Assembly: GCA_964012875.1 (NCBI GenBank)
Contig: CAXGUU010000038.1
Span: forward strand, 1 to 17,288
DNA from: CAXGUU01 sp964012875
GTDB lineage: Bacteria; Pseudomonadota; Gammaproteobacteria; Ga0077536
Direction of reading: 5' to 3'
DNA length: 17,288 nt
Position numbers and translations under genes: made by a program. Below the pieces are notes generated by a model, which ran no database searches, was not told the DNA's origin, and saw only the letters and a list, made by a program, of their open reading frames with translations. Below are positions 1-9,456 of this stretch, piece by piece (position 1 is the first letter of the stretch; each line of letters begins with the position of its first letter).

Positions 1-959
1 CGACTTCGCGTGATTTCAATCCGCGGTACGAGCGTTCGCCATTACACACTGGTGCCGAATCCCATTGTTACTTCGCGGCCGGGGGGTGGTCGCGAACAGG
101 CTTCACGCTCAACCACTGCGACCCCGGATGCAGCAGCCCTGGGTTCAGTGTATGGTTCGATGAGATCCTACCAGAGCCTGTTGCGTATCCTTCGGGAGCT
201 GAATCTGACCAGCAGCAATACCGACGCCCTGATTGCGGACATCGTGAAGTTGAACCCGCGCACCTCTCACAACTCCGAGCCCGGCCGTCTCGAGGTCGGC
301 GTAACGCTGGCAATGCCCGCGCCGTCCCCGACTACGGCGGCGACCACGTTGTCTAAATGCGTTGTTGACGAACCCGCCGCAGGGATGTCATTGTCGATGC
401 GCATCCTCGCCGGTTTCACGGCCGTGCTCGGGTTAATGGCATTTTCAATCGCATGCGTTAGCCTCTACAGGCGCTACCGCGTATTCAAGATTAGCGGCGA
501 CGAAGCAGCGGAAGACGAATAGCGCCTGGCTGAAATTGCACGCAAAAGCGAGAAATTCTTGCAACTCGAAGACGAGGTCAGGAAACGCTTGTCCGAGAAA
601 CGCGCTCCGACGCCGGAGCGGGCAGTTGCCGAATCTGAGACGGGAAGCAACGACCAGATTGCTGCCATAGAGAAAATCGAAAATCGGATTGCACACGGAC
701 AGTACGCCGAAGCAGAACAAATGCTGAATCAGATCATCGCGAAAACACCGAACAACTTTCGCGCCAAGCTACGACTTGCTGAAATTTTCTACCTCAACGA
801 ACGGACCGACGAGTTCGTCGATATGGCAAACGAGCTGCCCGCTAAGCATCGTGATGGCATTGGTGATGATGGCTGGCAGCGATTATGCGTATGGGCAAGG
901 TTGCGACGCCGGAACGCCCGCCTTTCAGCGGGCCGGTTGCGGTTGAGCAGCAAAGCTGA
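1..959 (+). pseudogene. FimV/HubP-like polar inner-membrane protein, broken, 5' end outside window
   Basis: Frame 1 is open from base 1, so the gene probably begins upstream. A LysM-like segment lies around bases 160-330 (a leucine-rich helix, then an NP..RLEVGVTL pattern). A membrane segment follows at about 391-465 and ends in basic YRRYR. After it come an acidic coiled region and a TPR-like stretch (AEAEQMLNQII, FRAKLRLAEIFYLNERTDEFVD) typical of the FimV C-terminus. Two lesions are visible. An in-frame TAG lies at 520-522. A one-base loss near 885 means the expected WQRLMRMGK end is only read by changing frame; after the shift the frame ends at TGA 957-959. FimV proteins help localise type IV pilus and flagellar components at the cell pole. 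The protein is short for FimV. The family call is good; loss of function is inferred, since a truncated product could be made. Confidence 0.72.
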
Positions 960-1626
960 GTCGGCCGGCCGCCGCTTCTGGAAGGCAGTCTATTCGGCTG
1001 CGCTTGTCCTATGCGGCGCTCTGACCGGCCTGATGCAGATCGGCTGTACTCAGCAACTCACTCCGCACGACGTCGCCGAGCGATTCTGGCGCGCCGCAAT
1101 CAGCGAGCATTCAGCGAAAATCAAGCGGTACGTCCTGGCCAAAGACCGCGCCAGCCTTGACAGCGAATCCAAACTGCTGCCGATCGCTGATTTCTCCCTG
1201 GGACGAATCGTGATCGACGGAGAAGCTTCCACTATCGAGACCTCAGTAACGCTGGACAGCGATCAACCAGTCACGATAAATATCGACACACGCTTGCGAT
1301 TTGAAGAAGATCAATGGCGCGTCGACTATGCCGCAACGGCCAATGAAATATCACGGCACGGTCAGCTGGCGGGGGTCATTGACCGGATCGCAACCATTGG
1401 CGATGCACTGAAAGAAGGTATTGATAAATCGGTCGACGAGATCAATCGGGCGATGCCAACGATCGAGCGCGAACTTCGAAGACTTGAGTCAGAATTCAAA
1501 CAAAAATTGCCTGAGCTGCGGCAAGAGCTAAGAAATTTTTCAAAACAGATCGACGAGGCTTTGCAGCAGCCCAAGACACCCGCACCGCTTACGCCTGACA
1601 GCGAAGGCGGGACAATCGCTCTTTAG
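943..1626 (+). CDS. Putative exported or membrane-anchored protein with NTF2-like domain and C-terminal coiled coil
   Basis: About 227 residues from a TTG at 943 (another in-frame TTG lies at 937). Both overlap the shifted end of the FimV-like frame, which suggests translational coupling. The longer open frame from 559 is only the broken upstream gene running in. The N-terminus has basic residues (GRRFWK), a hydrophobic stretch and then LMQIGC, so a signal peptide or poor lipobox is possible; Gln at -3 is atypical for a lipoprotein. The middle (DVAERFWRAAIS to QWRVDYAA) resembles DUF4878/NTF2-like periplasmic domains: a helix, then beta strands ending in the usual W.VD. The last 90 residues are charged heptad-like helices (IERELRRLESEFKQKL), followed by a Pro-rich tail. 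The function is unknown. The start site is uncertain because there is no clear ribosome binding site. Confidence 0.6.
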   Translation: MSSKAESAGRRFWKAVYSAALVLCGALTGLMQIGCTQQLTPHDVAERFWRAAISEHSAKIKRYVLAKDRASLDSESKLLPIADFSLGRIVIDGEASTIETSVTLDSDQPVTINIDTRLRFEEDQWRVDYAATANEISRHGQLAGVIDRIATIGDALKEGIDKSVDEINRAMPTIERELRRLESEFKQKLPELRQELRNFSKQIDEALQQPKTPAPLTPDSEGGTIAL

Positions 1627-1676
1627 TTCACAAATAAAGCAGTTACCGCGACGCTGGCGCGAGCGTTATGCGCCCG

Positions 1677-3021
1677 CTACCGGGGCTTGCTGTCGGGGAC
1701 CAGACTCGTAAGATCTGCCCGGGCCTCCGGGTGTCCCTGAACTGCAGCCAGTCGATACCAGCGGAATGCTTCTGAGTCGTTCTGTTCCACCCCCTTGCAA
1801 GCGCGATGCATGTAGGTAAGGTTGTACTGGGCAGCGGGATAACCTTGTTCTGCAGCCGCCTCGGACCATCGTGTCGCGAGGGCGTCATCTGTCTCAACCC
1901 CTTCGCCGAGCGCGTACGGCACGCCCTCGCCAAATGCGTAAGCGTCGGCAAGATTGTATTGGGCATCACGATTACCCCGAATGGCCGATTTGCGGTACCA
2001 CCTGAATGCCCCAGCCTTCTCCTAGGGTATCCCTCCCCCCTGGCAAGGCATGTAACCGAAATGCGCCTGCGCCTCTGCGTCACCGCTTTCGGCAAAGCGT
2101 CCGAACATGTCCGCTGCCCGCGCGTAGTCCTGGGCGTTCAACCGCGCTTTGGCCTGTTCAAGCGTCGGCATCGGCTCGACGACGTTTGGCTCGGCCGGTT
2201 CGGCGATCGCAAGTTTTGGCGCCGTCGTCTCGACTGCGTCAACGGCCGTTTCTACAGTCGACGCCGCGGCGGCTTCGCCACCACCCGGCGCGCGACTTAC
2301 GAAAGCTCCGCACTGGGTTTCCTCGCCGGTCAGCGCATCTGCAATGCGACCAAAGAATGACTTGCCTTAGTGAACGGTATCCTCTGCTTCGGCAGATTCA
2401 GATGAGGCAGCAAGACTTGGATCCCGATCAATTGCGCCGGCACCGCGCCGCTCGTAGCTGTTCGACTCCGTCGTCGCTACGGCCGCTGCGATTTCGTCGG
2501 CCGTTTCATCCAAGTCCGGTTCGCGCAATTCGGAGGGCCTGCACAGACGATGGGTCACTACTCTCAATTTCGTCGAGCGTCTCGACCGCAGGTTCGACAA
2601 TCGTGATAGGTGAGTTCCGCAGCAGGTCCTGGACGGCATCGGCGGTGCGAATGAACTCAGGCGCCGCCGCAGAGGCGGGCTTCACTGCCTAGGCCAGCGA
2701 GCCACCGGATACCACACCATGATTGTCGGGACGCGGTGGGTTAATTTCTGCCTGGCTCGCTTTTGGCAGCGTTGCGCCGGTGTGATCAACAACCGCATAG
2801 TCCTGGCGTTGCTCAACATAGGGCTCTGGCTCCGGCATCGCCGCGTACTCATTCACCGCCACCTCGGTGGCCTCCTGCCGGGTGTCCGTCACCGTTTGTT
2901 CAAGTGTGTCGGCTTCCTCGACCTGCACAGGTTCAGGCTCCTGTTCTATGGCTCGGTCCGCTGCAATTTCGCACGATTCCGTTCCGGCGTCGAAATTATT
3001 GATTACGTTCGCAGCTGCCAT
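1677..3021 (-). pseudogene. Sel1-repeat protein frame, degraded by three stops and a frameshift
   Basis: Directly after the TAG that ends the upstream Sel1 gene, the same frame stays coding-like. An acidic Pro/Glu linker (EPEPVQVEEADTLEQ) runs to TAG 2689-2691 and continues to about 2540. There the sense switches frame (DLDETADEIAAAV), runs to TAA 2367-2369 (GKSFFGRIADAL follows) and then to TAG 2022-2024. Past these lie an AKARLNAQDYARAADMF helix and three Sel1-type units (EKAGAFRWYRKSA, DALATRWSEAAAEQG, EAFRWYRLAAVQG), ending at TAG 1677-1679. Sel1 repeats are helical scaffolds for protein binding. It may be the 3' part of one former protein of about 857 codons together with 3022-4248, or a separate paralogue; there is no ribosome binding site before the ATG at 3021. 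The middle TAG sits where Sel1 units often have Gln (GIP-stop-EKAGAF). Confidence 0.78.
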
Positions 3022-4248
3022 CTAGCGCGTCGGCGCCAGATGCGGCGGACGCACCATATCAGGCATCGGTAATCCGGCCTGCGCATAGATCGAACCCAAC
3101 CGTTTGATCGCGTCCGCATGTCCGCCGCGCGCAGCCTCTCGCAACCAGGTTATGCCCATCGCTTCATCCGGTTCAACGCCGGCGCCGATCAAATAGCGAT
3201 TCCCGAGGTCAAACTGGGCTTGGATGTGACCACCGGCGGCGGCCTGTCCCAACCATGAGACTGCTTCCGGTACGTTCTGGGTCATACCCTGGCCGGCAAG
3301 GTTCAAGCGCGCCATTTCAAACTGCGCAGCCGGATAACCGGAATCCGCCAACGTCCGAATAGTAACGATGGCTCCTTGTTCATCCTGCGGGAGTTGCTGA
3401 ACGGCCTGCCTTAGTTGCTGCAGGTCCGGGGCTGATGTCATCGCCGCAGCCTGCGAGTCGTTCAATGCAACGTTGACACCGCGATCCTGCGCCATTTGAA
3501 TCGCCGCGCGCTCATCTTCATTCATCGTCTCGGCCTCAGGCCCTCCCGCGACCATTCCAGTCGTCGACTCGGCTACGACTACTGACGTGAGCCGGGGCGC
3601 CGCGGAAACAGCGCCCGCGCTCACATCAGTAGTCGCCGTCTCGGTGCTCTGCACAACTTCGCTTTCCGCTGCTGGCGGTGCAGAAATCGCTGGCGCCGAT
3701 TCGGTGCCGAGTTTTATAGTCGGCGCAAGCGCTTCTTCTTCCACCGCAGGAGCCACAACGACTTCAGGTTCGTCAGCGGTTAGCTGTTCCGGCGTGTCTG
3801 GTTCGATAACGGTCTCATCAACCTCAAAGACTGGCGGCTCGAGCCCGGCAGCGCGGTACAGCTGATCCATGTTCCTTCGCGCCAACTGGTGCCCCTGCCG
3901 GGCCGCCGCACGGTAGTAGGTGAGTGCCCAGGCGTCGTCTGCGCGCACGCCTTGACCTAGCAGATAGATGTTGCCGAGATTGAACTGTGCTTCAGCATCA
4001 CCCATTTCAGTAGCCTGCCGGTAAAGCACCAGCGCCTTGTCTATATCTTTCGGCACCCCTGCGCCCCGCTGATGGAGGCTAGCGAGCATTCTTGCCGCTA
4101 CCCCACTGTCGACAGCGGCTTCCTGCAGGGCGGTAACAGCATCAGCCGTTTCACCGGAATCGAGTGCCTCCTGCACCGCCGTCGGATCGAACCCCGCGGC
4201 GCCAGAGCAAACCAACAGGCCTATGACCAGCGCCGAAATCGTTCGCAT
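3022..4248 (-). CDS. Secreted Sel1-repeat (TPR-like) protein
   Basis: 408 residues. The N-terminus is a signal peptide (MRTISALVIGLLVCSGAAG), so the product is likely periplasmic. Sel1 units lie at roughly residues 50-130 (AARMLASLHQRGAGVPKDIDKAL, AEAQFNLGNIYLLGQGV, ALTYYRAAARQGHQLA). A low-complexity Ala/Val/Glu/Thr linker covers about 140-275. Two more Sel1 units follow near 305-395 (AAQFEMARLNLAGQGM, AQFDLGNRYLIGAGV). Sel1 proteins usually act as adaptor scaffolds in envelope or signalling complexes; no partner is evident here. A GGAAA ribosome binding site precedes the ATG, and a TATAAT box lies about 70 bases upstream. The TAG stop at 3022-3024 is followed at once by an in-frame, coding-like region, so this protein may itself be a truncated form of a longer ancestor. 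Confidence 0.78.
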   Translation of the reverse strand: MRTISALVIGLLVCSGAAGFDPTAVQEALDSGETADAVTALQEAAVDSGVAARMLASLHQRGAGVPKDIDKALVLYRQATEMGDAEAQFNLGNIYLLGQGVRADDAWALTYYRAAARQGHQLARRNMDQLYRAAGLEPPVFEVDETVIEPDTPEQLTADEPEVVVAPAVEEEALAPTIKLGTESAPAISAPPAAESEVVQSTETATTDVSAGAVSAAPRLTSVVVAESTTGMVAGGPEAETMNEDERAAIQMAQDRGVNVALNDSQAAAMTSAPDLQQLRQAVQQLPQDEQGAIVTIRTLADSGYPAAQFEMARLNLAGQGMTQNVPEAVSWLGQAAAGGHIQAQFDLGNRYLIGAGVEPDEAMGITWLREAARGGHADAIKRLGSIYAQAGLPMPDMVRPPHLAPTR

Positions 4249-4318
4249 AAAGGTTTCCGGTAATGCCCAGATGCAGATTGGTAGAGCAGCGGTCAGCCCT
4301 AGTTCGACCTACGCCCCT

Positions 4319-4324
4319 ATTATA
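4319..4324 (-). promoter_or_regulatory. Candidate -10 box for the Sel1-repeat gene
   Basis: A perfect TATAAT is read on the minus strand, 71 bases before the ATG at 4248. The -35 position (TGGTCT at 17 bases) is poor, so the promoter may be weak or need an activator. Confidence 0.35.
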
Positions 4325-4350
4325 TTGGGTCTGGCATAAAGAGACCATCA

Positions 4351-4933
4351 ATATATGGTGGTAATCGGCGCGATTCGGGGTCGGGATGGAGCCCGCTGAA
4401 ATCGCCAAGGCGGTGGCCGGGGCAACTGTCCGACTGCGGACTCAGTCAGAAGTGCTTCATTCTCCTGCGGCCGGACTCCAAGGACGACTATATTCTTACC
4501 TTCCGCCGCGACGCGTTTTTGCTCTTCCATGTCCTTGATCACCTTGCCAACCATTTCGCGGGAGCAGCCGACCAGACGGGACAGTTCCTAGCGGGTCACC
4601 CGAACCTGCATAACATCGTAATGCGTCTTCGCATCAGGCTGTTCGTATAGGTCCAGCAAGGTCCGCGCGACGCGCCCTGACCAGCGCCGTGCGGTTTGCG
4701 TCTTCATTGAACAGGCCAATTTCGCCGAAGAAATCGCCTGGATTGAGTTACGCAAGGACTATTTCATGGCCCTTATCGTCCTCAAGCAAAACCGTCACGG
4801 AACCGGTGATGATGTAGTAAAGTTCACCGGCGGCATCGCCCTGGCGGATGATCGCCGCGTTCGCCGCGAATGTGCGCCGATGACAGAGCACCAGCAATTT
4901 CTCGACAGACTGCTCCAGATTCATCGTCAACAT
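4351..4933 (-). pseudogene. CRP/Vfr-family transcription regulator, broken
   Basis: The cyclic-nucleotide domain is clear. After ATG 4933 come AAIIRQGDAAGELYYIITGSV, then EDDKGHEIVLA, a TAA at 4748-4750, and in the same frame LNPGDFFGEIGLFNEDANRT, aligning with the CRP phosphate-binding cassette region. The Tyr usual between the ILS and LNQGD motifs of CRP is replaced by TAA. Near 4670 about 55 codons are missing, including the rest of the sensor domain and the long C-helix, and the frame changes. The DNA-binding half resumes with RTLLDLYEQPDAKTH, MQVRVTR, TAG 4588-4590 (Gln in CRP, TRQE), then LSRLVGCSREMVGKVIKDMEEQ, the recognition helix-turn-helix. The short tail runs to a stop at about 4348. 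CRP/Vfr proteins are cAMP-responsive global regulators; in Pseudomonas, Vfr controls pili and virulence. Two stops plus a deletion make function very unlikely. Confidence 0.9.
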
Positions 4934-5030
4934 AGACGCGATTTTCTCCCCGCAAATCCATCTTCAGCAACTAGCGCACAACCGCGACGACGGAAGCCAT
5001 TTGTTGGGCTGATTGCGCTCCTGTAAACCC

Positions 5031-5579
5031 TTACTCCGCTATCCAGCGGCCGTCAGCAAGAGAATAATGCAAGCGCCGTCGCTCAGCGGTGGGCTCCCAA
5101 CCGTTTTCGGTTTCCTTGTGGACCTGGTAAATGCGCACAAGTTCGCCACCCGCCACAGCAAATTGATCCCCGCCTTGATAACCGTTGAGCTGACCACCTG
5201 CCAGAGCTGCGACCTTGATTGGCTGCAAGCGAAATTCAGACCAAGTATAGAGGTGGATGCCGGTCTGGGTGCCACCATTATGGGTAAACGTGACGACAAC
5301 CTCGAAATTTCCATCCTTATTCAGGTCAGCAACAAAACTGTTGGATAAGGTACCCAGGTAAGGGGCGGTCAGCCGGGTCAGCAGGAGCTCTTCGTTTGCG
5401 ACAGTGATCTGGTAGTCAGATGCCGATACATAGGCGCTGACATCGGCTTCGACCGCGATTCGAAGGCCACCGAAGTCGTGTTCAGTTGCACCGGCGGTCG
5501 TAAACAGCAGCAAGCCGAACCACACCGCACCACCTTGTGCGACCACCCTAAGTACGCCTGAAACACCAGATCTCAACAT
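5031..5579 (-). CDS. Secreted PliI-like protein (possible I-type lysozyme inhibitor)
   Basis: 182 residues with a GAGGAAA ribosome binding site before ATG 5579. A signal peptide is visible: basic start, hydrophobic VWFGLLLFTTAGATE, with cleavage likely near ATA or AGA around residue 31. The mature part has a calcium-loop-like ADLNKDGNFEVVV motif. It ends with GYQGGDQFAVAGGELVRIYQVHK, PTAERRRLHYSLADGRW (in two blocks), which resembles the C-terminus of PliI-type periplasmic inhibitors (G..G.D.F.V..G.LVR.FP.Y, then PTGGTR.L.Y.L). PliI proteins protect Gram-negative cell walls from invertebrate-type lysozymes. The resemblance is from memory of the family pattern, so a general FG-GAP-like envelope protein remains possible. 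The gene points toward the broken CRP gene with about 97 bases between. It appears intact. Confidence 0.55.
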   Translation of the reverse strand: MLRSGVSGVLRVVAQGGAVWFGLLLFTTAGATEHDFGGLRIAVEADVSAYVSASDYQITVANEELLLTRLTAPYLGTLSNSFVADLNKDGNFEVVVTFTHNGGTQTGIHLYTWSEFRLQPIKVAALAGGQLNGYQGGDQFAVAGGELVRIYQVHKETENGWEPTAERRRLHYSLADGRWIAE

Positions 5580-5700
5580 CAGTTTCCTCTTGCTTCGCGG
5601 GAAGTATCAAAGCCCATTCTAACCGCGCCGAATAGGAAGGGTGTCAGGCCGAACCCGCTTGGACGATCTCGGAAATTCGCCGTCCTGACCGCAGTTTTTC

Positions 5701-5728
5701 TTGACTTTTCGAGCGCGGCCACTATAGT
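5701..5728 (+). promoter_or_regulatory. Sigma-70 type promoter of groES-groEL
   Basis: TTGACT at 5701-5706 and TATAGT at 5723-5728 with 16 bases between, each one base from consensus. Transcription would start near 5735, inside the CIRCE element, giving a leader of about 80 bases before groES. Confidence 0.75.
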
Positions 5729-5729
5729 G

Positions 5730-5756
5730 CTGGCACTACTCGACGGAGAGTGCTAA
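5730..5756 (+). promoter_or_regulatory. CIRCE operator (HrcA binding site)
   Basis: The right arm GAGTGCTAA (5748-5756) is a perfect match to the CIRCE consensus. A 9-base spacer precedes it. The left arm CTGGCACTA (5730-5738) matches TTAGCACTC at six of nine positions. Location at the predicted start of the groE transcript is standard for repression by HrcA, released on heat shock when GroEL is titrated. The degenerate left arm may weaken repression. Confidence 0.8.
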
Positions 5757-5816
5757 TAAAATGAAAACTTTCCGTTATTTATCAATAGATTAAATAAAAT
5801 TAGGAGAGCGAAAGGT

Positions 5817-6107
5817 ATGAAGATTCGTCCTTTACACGATCGAGTCATCGTCAGGCGTTGGGAAGAAGAAAAAACTTCACCCGGCGGCATCGTCATTCCG
5901 GACTCCGCCACTGAAAAGCCCATCAAAGGTGAAGTCGTTGCGGTTGGCAATGGCAAGATTCTGGAAAACGGCGAAGTGCGCGCACTGGACCTCAAGGTCG
6001 GCGACAAGATCCTGTTTGGCAAGTATTCCGGCACCGAAGTGAAAGTCGATGACGACGAACTTCTGGTGATGCGTGAAGACGACATCATGGCTGTTTTCGA
6101 CGCCTAA
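5817..6107 (+). CDS. groES: Co-chaperonin GroES (Cpn10)
   Basis: 96 residues, normal family length. It starts MKIRPLHDRVIVRR. The mobile loop that docks onto GroEL is EEEKTSPGGIVIPDSA (about residues 16-31), and EVVAVGNGKI and KVGDKILFGKYSG follow in the usual order. It ends with LLVMREDDIMAVFDA. A strong ribosome binding site (AGGAG at 5802-5806) precedes the ATG. GroES forms the heptameric lid of the GroEL folding chamber in the cytoplasm. It is the first gene of the groESL operon, with 54 bases to groEL, and is controlled by the promoter and CIRCE element upstream. No lesions are seen. Confidence 0.98.
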   Translation: MKIRPLHDRVIVRRWEEEKTSPGGIVIPDSATEKPIKGEVVAVGNGKILENGEVRALDLKVGDKILFGKYSGTEVKVDDDELLVMREDDIMAVFDA

Positions 6108-6161
6108 TCCTGCCCGCCCATTATTCAGATCAACAAAGTATTACCGTTTTAGGAGTAATCA

Positions 6162-7823
<1,662 letters not shown>

Positions 7824-7849
7824 TTCACGCTCCCAGCTTCTTGCCGATG

Positions 7850-7882
7850 AGAACCCCGCTTCATGCGGGGTTCTTTCTTTTT
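7850..7882 (+). terminator. Rho-independent terminator of groESL
   Basis: The stem GAACCCCGC (7851-7859) pairs with GCGGGGTTC (7865-7873) across a 5-base loop, and an outer A-T pair extends it. A T-rich run (CTTTCTTTTT) follows immediately. It lies 27 bases after the groEL stop. Confidence 0.93.
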
Positions 7883-8055
7883 GTGGCGAAAAAATACCAG
7901 CGCGTCGCTCCTACGCTGGCAGCAATCTCCGCGATTGCTTATTCGCCTCTATTTTTCAATCAGTTAGTAGATTGGTTGGCGCCCTGGCAGATCCCGTGCT
8001 ATCAGTTCAGCCGTACGGAATCTCAAGAAATTCCGCAGCCCGCAGCTAGATAATC
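7883..8055. other. Non-coding stretch after groESL, nothing recognised
   Basis: The DNA between the terminator and the inverted repeat holds no supported gene. A 70-codon open frame on the + strand (7841-8053) crosses the terminator and has no ribosome binding site or recognisable protein pattern. Confidence 0.6.
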
Positions 8056-8087
8056 CCAGGTAGTGCAAAATGTTTTGCACCACCTGG
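8056..8087. repeat. 32-bp near-perfect inverted repeat upstream of the 8116 gene
   Basis: CCAGGT (8056-8061) pairs with ACCTGG (8082-8087). After one mismatch, GTGCAAAA (8063-8070) pairs with TTTTGCAC (8073-8080), with only TG in the centre. It ends 28 bases before the ATG and has no T run after it, so a repressor operator or leader hairpin fits better than a terminator. Confidence 0.8.
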
Positions 8088-8115
8088 CCGGTAAATCGAC
8101 CAGCGGAGGTGCACG

Positions 8116-8742
8116 ATGTCAACGACGGCAACATCAGTAGTGACGGCTAATAATGTACGAGAATACTTTCTCGACGCCTTCACGCAGGCAACTGAACACC
8201 AGGATCTTGCGGTCGACGAACCCACCCGCGCCTATGTCGTTAACCTGCTGGCAAATCACTGTCGGGCCAGTAAGCTATGTCGCTTCACCGACGATGGCGC
8301 GCACCATAAGCCGCTCGCGCTCATTTACGCCGAGGCGCTGGACGCCCCCGGGGCTGAGCAACGCAACCAAACGTTGCGGCAACTCGGAGATCTAACTCTG
8401 TTCGTCGCGGGCTTTTTTGCCAACAGCCTCAATCGAAAAGCCGTTGGCATCGACTACTACATCGGCATGGGTACCAGCGCATACGCATCGCTGCACAACT
8501 CGTTACAGCGCTCCGCCGCCGTTCCCATCCATGGGGACCTCTTCGCCGAGCTCGGCGCCAAGTTTGGAATGCTCGTCGACATCCTGATTGAAATCAGTGA
8601 AACGAGCGGATTTACATCCAACCGCTCGACATTGCGGACCTATGAATTGTGGCTTAAAACGGGCAGTGAACGCGCAAGGCGTAGCCTCGAGCGCAGCGGC
8701 ATCGTGCCGCTGCGCACCAGCGGTACGACCACAAGTCACTAG
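8116..8742 (+). CDS. Protein of unknown function, alpha-helical, first of a gene pair
   Basis: 208 residues with a good ribosome binding site (GGAGG, 8 bases before the ATG). I do not recognise the family. There is no signal peptide or membrane segment, so it is probably cytoplasmic. The sequence is predicted mostly helical: REYFLDAFTQATEHQ, TRAYVVNLLANHCRASKL, LRQLGDLTLFVAGFFANSLNRK, then GIDYYIGMGTSAYASLH and a longer helix FAELGAKFGMLVDILIEISE. The C-terminus is basic (ERARRSLERSG). It lies 15 bases upstream of a second gene that has decayed, so the two were probably co-transcribed. The 32-bp inverted repeat upstream may regulate it. The gene is intact and its codons look native. Whether it still works without the partner is unknown. 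Confidence 0.8.
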   Translation: MSTTATSVVTANNVREYFLDAFTQATEHQDLAVDEPTRAYVVNLLANHCRASKLCRFTDDGAHHKPLALIYAEALDAPGAEQRNQTLRQLGDLTLFVAGFFANSLNRKAVGIDYYIGMGTSAYASLHNSLQRSAAVPIHGDLFAELGAKFGMLVDILIEISETSGFTSNRSTLRTYELWLKTGSERARRSLERSGIVPLRTSGTTTSH

Positions 8743-8757
8743 CACAGGTTCGGACCG

Positions 8758-9338
8758 GTGCAACTGCCCGACCTCCAGCGTCATCTGGCGTCGATTTACG
8801 AAACGCCGATTACGTATAATATCTGTGGCTTCCTAGTTGCCGATGCCAGACTCGCCCGAGCGCCTGGATGGCGGCGTTGAACACCCGAACCGTGAACGGC
8901 CGCTGCTACGCGAATCGGACGGCGATCTTGACCTGTCGCTCTACATAGACGAAAGCGTCGTGGACGCGCTGCGGGTCGCGACTCCGGGCAGCGCTGTGTC
9001 GGGTGCGAACTTCAACGCGTTTATGACGGCACTGTAACGTGTAAGCCACTTTAACTATGCCATCTGGAACGCACCCCACCACTGCCAAGTGACACAACTG
9101 GAAGTCGAACTACAAGGACATTCACCGCGTGTTGTTCGACTAGGTGCAATTCCTGCCGTTCAACGACCCGTCTATCGAGTAGCGCTATCGCGATGCCAAC
9201 CGTTACGCGGGTCAACACTGCCATCAGTTGCAAAACCGCTATGCGGCACAGCACCGGCAGGAGAAATTCGTCAACGAGCCGAGACGTTTCTATCGACTGG
9301 ATCAAAATGCGAAGATAAGGGCCATTCGCCGCCACTAG
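8758..9338 (+). pseudogene. Protein of unknown function, heavily degraded
   Basis: A GTG at 8758 begins VQLPDLQRHLASIYETPITY and CGFLVADARLAR. A frameshift near 8860 moves the sense to the frame holding PLLRESDGDLDLSLYIDESVV and GANFNAFMTAL. A TAA at 9035-9037 interrupts it, yet the frame goes on with VSHFNYAIWNA. A second frameshift near 9105 leads to KDIHRVLFD, TAG 9141-9143, VQFLPFNDPSIE, TAG 9180-9182, RYRDANRYAGQHCHQLQNRY and EKFVNEPRRFYRLDQNAKIRAI, ending at TAG 9336-9338. The reconstructed protein would be about 193 residues: an N-terminal helix, an acidic core and a long basic helix rich in Arg and Gln. Five lesions make this a clear pseudogene. The family is not known to me by name. 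It was probably the second gene of an operon with 8116-8742. Confidence 0.8.
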
Positions 9339-9456
9339 ACTCGCTTCGCTCGATGGCGTCGATGGTTCGATCCCACAATGGACGCACGCCTTCCTTTCCT
9401 GCTCTCACGAACCGGTTCCGCATGCCTCAATTTATCGGCGCCACCGATTCGCTGCG
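9339..9456. other. Short intergenic region, nothing recognised
   Basis: Between the decayed gene and the convergent FmdB-like gene. A direct repeat TCGATGG occurs twice near 9352-9367. No terminator hairpin with a T run is visible, although two transcripts converge here. Confidence 0.5.

Noticed and set aside
559..1626. A single 355-residue protein combining FimV-like and downstream sequence
   Set aside because: It results from a frameshift near 885 that joins the FimV-like frame to the next gene. The true FimV ending is visible in another frame and stops at 957-959.
1806..2692. Open frames on the + strand across the Sel1 region (184 and 228 codons)
   Set aside because: They are opposite-strand shadows of the Sel1-like sequence, with Arg/Pro-rich composition and no domain pattern.
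7841..8053. 70-codon open frame after groEL
   Set aside because: It starts just ahead of the terminator hairpin and runs through it. There is no ribosome binding site or recognised pattern.
9339..9456. Mobile-element scar between converging genes
   Set aside because: Only a 7-base direct repeat was seen. There are no terminal inverted repeats or transposase remnants.
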